From assembly GCA_963853835.1 (NCBI GenBank), contig OY970824.1:68776884-68840883 (forward strand): DNA of 64,000 nt, given 5' to 3'. Below, piece by piece: positions 40,821-51,700 of the stretch (its first letter is position 1; each line of letters starts with the position of its first letter). The DNA comes from Calendula officinalis (taxonomy: Eukaryota > Streptophyta > Magnoliopsida > Asterales > Asteraceae). A model generated the notes under the pieces. That model ran no database searches. It had not been told where the DNA came from and saw only the letters and a program-made list of their open reading frames with translations. The translations under genes were made by a program, and so were the position numbers.

Positions 40821-41253
40821 GGGTTAATTGCTTTTATATCCTTGTAAAATTCATAAATTATTTCTATATCTTTCTCAAATTCACAAATTATCTCTATATC
40901 CTTATAAACTTTATAATTGTCTCCATATCCTTATAAATCTTTAAAACTCTCTTTTATGTCCAAAAACCTATTTTAATTTATATTAAATCATTATAATATC
41001 AATAATGATCAAATAAGTATGCAATATATGTGTTGATTATGTATTATAAATCATATTTATTTGTATCTATTATTGAATTATCACAATTTAATAAATAAAT
41101 AAAATAGGTTTTTGGACATAAAAAAGAGCTTTAAAGATTTAGAATGATATGAAGGTAATTATAAAGTTTAGAATGACATGTAGATAATTTATGAATTTGA
41201 GAAGGATACAGAAATAATTTATGAGTTTTACAAAGATATAAAAGTAATTATTT
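40821..41253. mobile_element. Long-hairpin fold-back element
   Basis: The left arm 40823-40975 and right arm 41101-41252 are near-complementary over about 150 bp around a 125-bp AT-rich loop. Inside each arm a roughly 33-bp word (AATTCATAAATTATTTCTAT type) is repeated three or four times. It is a MITE of unknown superfamily; as RNA it would fold into a long, slightly mismatched stem. Confidence 0.82.
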
Positions 41254-41265
41254 TTTTATAGGTTC

Positions 41266-42149
41266 CAATTGTAAGTTAGTTTTTTTTTTTTTCTTTTTGT
41301 TAACTCTAACTCTAAACCCCACTGAATACTGATCCAACTTGATAACAAACCTAACCCAACCCAACCCGATTCACACCCACTACATGCACGACATCAGTTA
41401 TTTAGAAAACTTTTACCATGATTTGAGGACTAAGCATTCTGGCGGCAACTCAGAGCATACTGAACCCAAACCAGTAAAGCCACCCGCAGCAATTTAGGGT
41501 TTGGTTGATTAGTTGTGTATTGACCAAATTGGGTTGATTGATTCATGTTTTTAACTGGTTTGATTCTAAATTACAGAATTTTACGAGTTTTCTTTTTCTT
41601 ATTCGACTTTTTTTTTCTGATTTTAGGTTACTGCACTGTGTATACGTATAAACAACCATATATATTTCCCTCTTCTCCTTCCTATCCGCCGATTTCAGAG
41701 CTATTCGATCTGGTAACTCTTTTTACAATTGAATTATTTTTTCATAGTGATGTGCTGGTGATCTTCTAATTTGCCTATTACAATTGTTAATAGTAGCTGT
41801 ATGTTCACAATTGTAATCACAGGTTAAAAACTATTTGTGTTAGGCTTTAATCAAGGATTGGCTTAGCTAACCTCAGAATTCATCCATACAAACTATAATC
41901 AACCTTATGTAATCAAGGTTTTAACCTAGGTTTGAGGAATGTACAGTTTGTTAGGTCAAAAATAAATAATCCTGTGCTTTGCTATTGGTTTTGTGAAGAT
42001 GCTTGTTTTTGCTGTTGCATTGTTTGTCTCTCAATCTCTCTCTCTCTCTCTGTAGATGCAGGTAGGGCTTTACTACTGAAAGTTGGTGTATCTATCTCTT
42101 CCTGTTTGCTGAGAAATCCTTGGAAGATTTATAGTTTGCAGAAAAAAAA
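41266..42149 (+). promoter_or_regulatory. Promoter and leader region of the SNAPc3 gene
   Basis: Pyrimidine-rich sequence with CCCTCTTCTCC (41667 region) and a (TC)n tract at 42038-42053 ending in CTGTAG, which could be a leader-intron acceptor. Short open frames here are incidental. The true start ATG at 42150 follows an A run. Confidence 0.4.
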
Positions 42150-45100
42150 ATGGAAGATTCATCTCCTTTTGAAGATGTTTATGTTTCAATTCCTCGTGGT
42201 GGTCCTATATATGTCTCAGATATGGTTGGTCCACTCACTACTGTTTCTGAATTCCAGTCATCTGCCCAAGATGAACTCAAGGTACACTATGAACTCAAGA
42301 TCATCACCATTCAACCCAAACTGCTTGTGTAATTTTTTTATTTATTTTATGAAAACTGAAATTTATATACATATACCTTAAGTTTTTGAAGTCTATAAGA
42401 CTAAACTGCTATAGGGTAGTTGCTTACAACCTTAAGTAGAAGTTATTTGAAGTTATTTTATTTTTCATTGGTAGTGGTATAGAGAAACAAGAATGTTTAA
42501 ACTTTGAACCCCAAGAAATGGCAGTTTAGATGATAAATATATTAAAGTTAAGATCCTAAAATGTTTGTTATGCAGAGGTATATCTTGAAATGGCAGTCAC
42601 TTTGGATTTGGATTTGTTTCAGGTGAAATATTTGAACATACAAAAACCATCATTATGTATTTGATAGTATAACCTTGTTTTGTCACAAATTGAGAGCCAA
42701 ATGAAGTAGTAGGGGAAAAAGAAGAAATCACTTAAATTATAATAATGGCAATTTCTGTTTTTGACCAACCTTTATTGGTGATAATATTAATGTAGGATCT
42801 GAGAAAGGAGCTGTGCTTGGAGTTGTCAGATTTATCTGAACAAAATCAACAGGAAATATCGTAAGTTACATAATTTTTCATTGGTATCCATTTAATATTG
42901 AATACACTTGTTTACCATATCCTTAATATCAAATAAATATTATGAATAAACCATAATTGGTACACGATAGATTTTGTACTTATTGTAATGCATTTTATAG
43001 GGTTGATGATCTTAAAATTCTCAGTGAAGAGGAGTTGGTAGATATAGCATTCCAAGCATCACTCAAAGATCATAACATGACAACAGATCCTTCACAACAT
43101 TGCTCATATGGGTAAGCAAGTTGTTAACAAAGTCATTCTACAAGTAATAAAATTTTATAAATAACTAATGTCGAGTATAATTACACAATTTATGTCATTT
43201 TAATACAATTAATAATTCCTAATCTTTTGAGTAGAAAGATTTATGAGGTTTTATGCATTAATATTCAAAAATACATTTCGGTTTACTTTCAACCTGTTTG
43301 ACATGTTTTAGTAATTAACTTTTGATTTTACCCGTTTAAGTGATTTCCAATTTTAATTAAAAACAAGTTAAAAGGAAATCCGACCTAGCTAACTGTTTTT
43401 TCTTCCCTAATACCTCTGAGTTATTTTATTTTATTTTATTTAATGGTTTTAGGACTACAACAAATGATGTGAATATGGAATGCTCAGTAAAATCAGGATT
43501 AGATGAGGATTATGTAGATATTCCAAGGAGATCTAAGAGAAACAGTGATAATGGGAAGAAGATTAATGTAGGGACATCTAAGAAGACCAAAAGAGTCCCA
43601 AAAAAGGATACAGCCCATCAAGTAAGCCACAATTTATTCCATTTTTTAGTTTTCTTACTTTTTAAGCTTGATTTGTTACCAATTATTATGTTATTTTCAG
43701 GAAGATTATATGGCAGAGGTGGAGAAACTTGCTAAAATTAAACAAAAACAAGAAGAAGATAAATTAACTGCAACATTGCATTCTTTTAGGTATCTGTTCT
43801 CAGACTTTATATTAAAAACTATATTAATATTTTCTGTTGGTAAATTTAGAAAGTAATACCTAATTTATGGTTTTTAACTTTTTATGTTAATTTGACCCAG
43901 TGGTGCTTCTGGGCCCATTTCATGTGTGACTTCCTCCTCAGAGAAGAAAGAACAGATGTCATCCTTCAATTACACTAGTTATTTGACCCAGGTTTGGATG
44001 TTTTTTTTACCCACCTTTTTTAATTTTACATAATTAATTTTTTCATATGGTTAAATTATTATATTTTATTCTTATAGCAGGTGAAATCATCATCAAGTAC
44101 TCGTGAACACATACCACTAAATGGTAATGAGGTCCTGCTTTGTGTAGAAATTTATTATATTAACCGACGAGGAATTTGGGTTAAGGTGAACAAATGTCTA
44201 TTTATTTATTTTGTTGATTAAAATAATACAATTTAATAACTTATTTAGCAGCTAATCTTCTTCCAAAATTTATATGCAGACTCAAGAAATATTGGTTCTT
44301 GGTCAACAATTATTAACTGAACTCAGAGATAAAATATATTGTTTGACGGATCAAGTCATGAAGTTAGCCACAAAGCATGATCCGTCTGGATATTTTCTCA
44401 TAGAAGTAATTTCCTAAATCTTTTACTGTGTTTTCCAAATAAGAGTTTTTTTTTTTTTTTTTTTTTTTTAATTTTAATTTTAAATAATGTTTGTGTAGGA
44501 TATATTTTACAATGATTCAAGAGATGCCTGTGCCACAGACTACAGTAAACCCATACTTGATTGGTTGAGAGAATCCAAGAAAACTGCAGCTGAAAAATGG
44601 GAATGCATTGTATCCGGTGAATTGCAACAAAAGCAAAAGGAGTTTCTAGGAAATTCAAGTGGACCAAAATTACCTCAATTTAAAGCTCGGTCAATGCAGT
44701 CAACACGTTTTTGTGACTTGAATTTCCGACTTGGGGCAGGCTATCTTTACTGCCATCAGGTAAACTTGGTTTTTTTTTTTTTTTTTACATTTTCGTTTTC
44801 TGGTTTGAAGTTGTACTGTTATTTCAAAAATCTTAAAAAATTTGCAAATTTAAGTAGCTAACTTGATATTTTGTTGGTAACATAGGGTGATTGCAAACAT
44901 GTAATGGTAACTCGAGACATGAGATTAATCCATCTTGAAGATGTACAAAATCGAGGTGCTTATCCCTTAATTTTATTCCACTCAAAATTGCGGTTCCAAA
45001 AGTGTTCATGTTGTAAGATTTTTAGAGCAACAAAAGTGACGGTTGATGACAAGTGGGCCCCAGAGAACCCTTGCTATTTCTGTGGGATTTGCTATTTCAT

Positions 45101-45167
45101 GCTTCATTATTCGGATAATAAGCTCATATACGATGACTTCCAAGTGTTTGATTATATTCATGACTAG
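42150..45167 (+). CDS. SRD2: snRNA-activating protein complex subunit 3 (SNAP50/SRD2-like)
   Basis: Ten exons with GT-AG introns join to a 476-residue protein: 42150-42281, 42796-42860, 43001-43111, 43453-43621, 43701-43789, 43901-43991, 44081-44185, 44280-44405, 44499-44759, 44886-45167. All junctions keep frame. The C-terminal half is the SNAP50 domain: FYNDSRDACATDYSKPILDW, FCDLNFRLGAGYLYCHQ joined across the last intron to GDCKH, and a Cys-rich finger CSCCKIF...PCYFCGICYFMLHY. SNAPc binds the upstream sequence element of snRNA promoters to start pol II and pol III transcription; the Arabidopsis orthologue SRD2 is needed for snRNA synthesis and cell proliferation. The middle (residues 100-220) is Lys-rich and probably disordered. 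Exon 7 has a tandem acceptor TAG|CAG. The gene looks intact. Confidence 0.93.
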
Positions 45168-45836
45168 TTTTGATCAAGGGTTCATTAGATATCAATTGTA
45201 AGAGAAACAATGGTTAGATGTTATACTTATTAACCAGATTATGAGGCTAAATGCAATGATGAAAAGTGTCTGGTTAGTTGAACATATTGATGAGTATATG
45301 ATATCATAAGATGCATTATGCATTGTTCGATTGATATCTGGTTAGTTGAACCTCAAATTTTTTCATCCAATAAGATTTAATAAGATTTAAGTTAAACACA
45401 TACACTTTAAGCCATTAACTTTGATGCAGTTTAGTATCCTCAAGTTGATTTACCTGGTTTTTTACTACACTAAATTATTAAAGATGCAACATCACACCTG
45501 AACTTGCGAAAATTGTCAATTTAGTACTATGATTTACTAATTTGGTCGTAAATTGTTATGTTATTTGCTTTAAATTTTAATATATTGAGATAGAACTTTT
45601 TTTAGTTGAAGTGAATCATGTAAGAAAACGCGATCAAATAAATAAGTGAGGGTGCTAAATTGACAATTTTTACAAGTTCAAAGTATCATCTTGCACCTTA
45701 AATTCAGTGTAAAGTACTAAACAGATTTCTTTGTTCTCAATAATAATTTTGAGTTTAAAACTTATCCAAAAATCACTTGATTGCACGTAACTTATTTGCG
45801 GTAAATCATGAATGACCCTTATTTTACCCTATGCTC
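45168..45836. other. 3' flank of the SNAPc3 gene with a dispersed repeat
   Basis: 3' UTR and downstream DNA. The segment 45420-45720 resembles 1265-1520 in style and shares a 28-bp word at 45620-45647. No coding region is seen. Confidence 0.4.
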
Positions 45837-47565
45837 CAGAATTTGAATTTTTTTCAGAAATAGTGTTTATTTTTGAGAAATTTTCACAATGATGCATTTT
45901 TTTTTCTTGTCTTTTACAAATAGTGTTTATGGACTCCTAAAGTCCGGAATTAGGCTCAAATTGGACTCCGGAGTCCGGAATTGCCCTTTACTCATCAGAA
46001 AGTACACTGGCGCAGAATAAGTACACTGCGCATAAAAAGTACACTGCGCAAAAAAGTACATGGGGGACTCCTAGAGTCCGGAATTCTGCTGGTGGATTCC
46101 CCGAATCCGGAATAAAAGAATAAATGTATACCAAAAAAATGCAAACGCAATATAGATAACAAGATTAAAATTTCTCTTCTCGGAATCCATGCGCTTTATG
46201 TCATCATCATCAGCATCTTTGTCCTAAAGTACCAACTCTGTTAAGAAAAAATGAACACACCATTTCATTTTATTTTTCAACATCTTTTGTCAGTCGCTAC
46301 ATGTGCTTGCTTAATCCATAAACAAACAAGATTAGTGAACATTAACAATAATAGGCAGCATGTCACACCCCGTCAAAATTGGTTTGGTGGAACTCGTGTA
46401 CCAGCGGAGTTCGAGTTAAACAAGAGAGAGATCTCGAGATGGGGTGACGGAGACGTTTGAGCTTGCCGGAAAAGGTAAGTTTCGTCGGCATTTGTTGGGG
46501 GGGGGGGGTGAGTAAAACGAGAGACAAGAAAGTATGGTGTAGGTTTCTTGTTTTTGTTTCGGATCTGAGAGACGAAGGGTGGGGTTGCATGTAAAAAAAA
46601 GGAGTAGGTATTATGAAATGATGGTGATTGTATGTTGTACATGTCGGTGAAACATGAGTATAAGTTTGGTTTTTAAATTAAAATGGAGAGTTGTCCTTAG
46701 GTTTTTATCCAATGGTTAAAGTTGGTGTGGATTTTTAAGTGGTCTTGGAAACTTGTAAAGGAATAGGAGGTGTGCAAGGTAGGGTGGCGATGACAGAGTT
46801 ATGGAGGGGGAAGAAGACAAAATATATATTTTACTTGTCTTTGGTGATAGCTTAACATATATACTGTTATTCCGGACTCTGGGAGTCCTTTTCGCAGGTG
46901 TACTTTCTCATAGCTTAACTTTTTGCTGTACTTTTTCTGCGTCAGTGTACTTTCTGATAACTTAACCTAAATCTGTTTTATCAATTACTAATCAACACAT
47001 ATAGAATTTCTGTCATAGAAACAAAATCAATAACCGAATCGACATTATTTCTGTCCATAATTTATGTTCGAGAGAAACAATTTCTGTTCTACAGAGACAG
47101 AGCCAGATGGAGAGAGAGAGAAAGAGAGCGAGACACACAGAGAGAGATAAACAGTGAGAGATCGAGGGATGAAGGGTATACCTTGAAGAGAAGGTTTGCA
47201 GAAGAGAACGGCTGTGGTGGAAGTTCGATTGTGCTTGTGCGTCGGAAAATATTGTTCGGCTGTGGTGGAACTGTGGAAGTCTTAGGGTTTTTTTTATTCC
47301 CTATGTTACGATTCCCAACTTTTCCCTACATAAGAAGAGGAAATAAAATTAGAGAATAGGAATTGACAATTCTACTCCTTTCCTTTTCACAATGCAACCA
47401 AACAAGTGATTTAGATGCTAATTCCATTTCTCACCTCCTAAATCTCTGTATCAAATACACCTTAGGAGTCCATAAACACTATTTGTGAAAAACAAAAAAA
47501 AAGTGCATCATTTGTGAAAAATTTCCAAAAATAAGCACTATTTTTGAAAAAAATTCTCAGAATTT
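45837..47565. mobile_element. Long-TIR (Mutator-like) non-autonomous element
   Basis: CAGAATTT (45837-45844 and 47558-47565) flanks 1.7 kb whose two ends are inverted copies for 100 bp or more. The pattern GAATTTTTTTC-AGAAATAGTG, CACAATGATGCA and ACAAATAGTGTTTATGGACT at the left recurs inverted at the right. Long TIRs favour Mutator-like, although the perfect duplication is 8 bp (9 if a mismatch is allowed). Subterminal GTACACTGCGCA words occur three times at 46000-46055 and inverted at 46890-46955; GGACTCC/GGAGTCC words frame them. A minus-strand frame around 46373-46642 (LTFSGKLKRLRHPISRSLSC) might be a captured gene piece. Confidence 0.75.
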
Positions 47566-48094
47566 CCATGTAACAATATGGAGATTTACACTTAAAATTG
47601 TAAAAATATACTTCCTTTGATTTTATTTAAGGGATATATTGTTGTATTTGCGTTTGAGATAAAAAAAATTATAATGTAAGTTATAATAAAATGACGTTAA
47701 TTATGTAAAAGTAAGGTAAAAAATCATTTTACTAGATTAGATATGATATTTAGCATGTATGTGCTCCCATACTTTTTTATCAAATGAAATAAATGATGAA
47801 AATATACACTTGTAACTTATTTTGAAATTATAAAAATGGTAAGTGTATCAAGCAAACGAGAAAAACAATATCTTTAGGGAGGTGATTTTAGGATCACATA
47901 AATTACTATAAATATCATAATCACTGCTTATAATACTTGTACAATATACTTTAAATATTGTAGGTCAGTTACCCATATCTTTACCGTATATTATAGAACC
48001 TAGCGTGCACAATTTCCTTTTCTTAAGGACTAGATCTGCCATTGAGATATAGTTCAATGAGTACATTTGTAATTCATATTCATAGTGTTCTAAA
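47566..48094 (+). promoter_or_regulatory. Upstream region of the 262-residue plant gene
   Basis: AT-rich promoter region. A leader exon probably lies around 48095-48190, ending AAG|GTTAAT, followed by a leader intron ending TTAG near 48701. Evidence is the splice-like context only. Confidence 0.35.
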
Positions 48095-48711
48095 TTGGAG
48101 GAGAGTAATAGCACGATTGAGGTTGTCGATGCGAAGCAGAGTAGTCGAAGAATCGAAGCCGATTGTTGTTCGTATCGTGGATTAAGGTTAATTCTCTTTC
48201 TAATTTCGATCAGGTCTTTAATTTTTCATGTTTTTTGTCCCTCAAACTCTCTCTGTCGATGGAGGTTAGGGTTTCATTCAGGTAAGTTGAAAGGCATGCT
48301 GTAAAATTGCTTCAAATTCGTAACTTTTCATCTTAAATGGGATAATTTGAACGTAACTGAATCAAAATAATGATTTTTTATGTATATAAATGATATACGC
48401 TATATGAATATGTATATAATGGTGTTGAAGAACTCCAATTTTTAGTGAACTGTACCATTCACTAATTGTTTTCTAGGTTTAAGTTTTATAGTACAGGCTG
48501 TAAATCACTTGTACTATTTGGTTATCTAGTTAATTGAGCTGAAACAACCTAGGGAAGGTCCTGCAGAAAATTGGTTGACAGAAATCAGAATGATGATATA
48601 GAATTTTATGATGGAATTTTGTTATTTGTTTGTTTATTATGTTTTCAGAAAATTTATATCTGCTTTAATATTTATCCTGTTGTATAATTATCATCAGTTA
48701 GGTGTTAAGAA

Positions 48712-51700
48712 ATGAGACAACCTGGACACTATGTTGATTCTGGTGGCAATCCATATTCTGGTGCCCAAATGCAACGTGTGTCTGGTCAGAGAATGGAGCA
48801 TAAATCCAATAATTATCAAGGGCGAGCAGACCTAATCAATACTGAGAATGAAAAATCATATGGTGGTTTAAAAGGTGAGGGACAATGGAGATGGGAGAGA
48901 GATGCATCATCTCACATGTTTAATGAAGGTATGCACTATCCTCTCTACCTTTCTTTTATATGGGTCAAAACGGGTCGGGTTATTTGTTGCTATATATATT
49001 ATGTAGGGCAAGGGGGTGATGCATCTAGGGCATATTACCAAAGTCAAGGTCAAAGGTCTGACCAAAGATTGACCTCTGAGAAACATGCTCAACCTCGTGA
49101 GGAAGATATGGAGGTAGGTTATGAGGATAATGTTGCAAGCCAGACTTTTGAAGGTCTTGAACAAAGATTTTATGATGACATATTAAAACTCACCAAAGAA
49201 CAAAATGATGCAGAGGATGCAGAGAATGCACGCCACAGAGAGGTTCGTATAATGTTTATTTAATTTCTCTTTAAAGATACACCAATATCTCTACTTGCCT
49301 CCACTAATAATGTCTACTATTGCATTTCATCTTTTCCCGTTATGGCTTAAGTGCATGTGATCATTCATGAGAACCATCAACCATAGTTACGAGATACGCG
49401 GTACGCTCTGGTACAGAAATGAGAACCGCGTAAGTGCTTCGCCCTATCAGTCGTATCCAGTATAGAGGGGGTAGGTTCATTATGGTATAACCCGGAACGA
49501 TGCACCCATTTTAATTATTAAAAAAACATGTATTTCATATTAAACATATACAAAATTAATCATGTAATACAATCATTCTGAAATAACAAAACATGATCCA
49601 TTCATTCCAAAACATAAACAATGCTGCAATGAAGTGATAGACATTACAAATCAAAAGCATAAAATTCTAGTCTTGTCATGGCCTTTTTCCTTTCCTTTTA
49701 TCCTCGCGTTCATCATCAAGATTCTACCAAACCATTTCCTCTAAGCGAGCACTTGAACCTTCTATGTAATCACTTTCCGGATTCATGTCCCATTTTTTCT
49801 CAAGGTTGGATGAGTAAGAATCCGAAAAACGGGATTGGACTCTAATGTTGGAGTGACTAAAAACTAATTTATCTGCTCTCTCGCAATTTAAATGATTTCG
49901 CTTGACATTATGGATATACGAGTATGTACTTCAATTCCTCTCTGCCGAAGAGCTACTAATTGGTTAAGAGAGTACTTTTTTTTGGCTACTTCCGTCAATT
50001 CCGGAGTCTCCGATCCATATGTAGCCCACCAATCAGTTCTGTCCATGGTCACATCATCGATTTGTGTCGCTTTCATAGAATACATTGCAAATTGTGTTCG
50101 TAAATTCTTTTGTTCATCTTCACTCTTCGTGGTTCTACGAAATGCTTCCATAACACAGGATATAATTTCCTTGTCATCATTGAGAGCTTTTCTTTCCATG
50201 CCACCTCGTGCCAATTGTTGTAAATAATGTTTATCATAGAATTTTGGATTTAAGGTAAATCCCAAACAATGAAGGAAGATAGTCATTTTCTCCCACCAAG
50301 CCAAAACAATCTTTTCAACTTATTTTGTACAGTGAACGGATTAGATTAAATTCCAACAATCTTTTCAACTCGAGGGTAACTTGACATGTATTTATTTTCC
50401 TTCATAGCATCTTTGATTTCACCAAGCATGTTGTTCATTCGTTCATAAATCTCTCCCATTTTGGGACCATCATCATCGTAAATTTGATTAGATAAAAAAA
50501 GGAGTTTTGTAGAAGCCAAACTATTCTCAACATCATCCCAAAACTCATCGTCTTTAATGGTATCGACGATTTTTGCCCCAACTATTTGAGGTTTTTCATT
50601 CCCATTCTTCACCCATTCCCTCCAAGAATTTAACACGATAGTTGTAGCAAATGCCTCCCTACCAATGGTTAATCTTTTCAAAAGTATATAATGTGATGCA
50701 AAACATGTTTTGGCAACCTTCACTAATTCTAATTTTTAGATTTCCCTAAAAAATGATAAAGCATATGTGTGGTTAAAAGTACTTGACAATACTTTTTCCC
50801 TTGTTATATGTTTCTTCAAGCCACAGAAAATCCTTTGCCAAGTCTTTAAAAATCATATTTAAGGTGTGCACACAACAACTTTAAAAATTAGATCTAAGCC
50901 TCTAAGAAAGGAGACCAAAACATGTGCATGTATACGTTCTCTATCTTCCGTCCGACCGCTTTGCAATTGGTTGAGTTATCGATTACTACTTGTAATACGT
51001 TACTTGGTCCAATGTTCTCGCTTGCTCTAAGTGAAAACTTTGCAATCTCTACCCACGATTTTTCAACTCCTGAAAAGTTTTCGACGTACATGAACATTGT
51101 ACCTCGCGAATTAACTGCAAGAACATTGATAAGTTGCTTGTTTCTAACATTTGACCACCCATCGGATACAATTAGGTCACTTTGTGTGTACGTTGTACCA
51201 CATGTCATTGTCTTATGTAAGATCCTTCTCAACTTCTCTTACACATTCATTAGCCTTTATAAACGAAGGGGGCTTGTAACCGGCCGGTGCTTTCTTGATG
51301 TTATTAACCATTTCAATAAATTGTGGGTGTTCCAACACATTAAAAGGAATTTCGTTAGCACACAATGCTTGAAGGATCTTCTTGTCGATGCGTTTATCTT
51401 TAACATGCCAAATGATTCTTCAATAAATTTCTCTGAAGATGCTTTCTCTCTAACACATTAAGCGGTATTGTCAAGTATTTTATTAGTCACACATGCTTTA
51501 TCATTTTTTAGGGAAAACTCGAAATTGGAATTATTGAAGGTTGCTAAAACACGTTTTGCATTAGATTATATACTTTTGAATAGATTAATAAAGTGTAGGG
51601 AGGCACTTGCTACAACTATCATGTTAAATTCTTGGCCGGAATGGGTGAAGAATAAAGATGAACAAACTCGAATAGTTGGGGCAAAAATAGCCAATACCAT

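Noticed and set aside
46251..46642. Short open frames inside the long-TIR element
   Set aside because: No recognised domain; kept only as a possible captured fragment.
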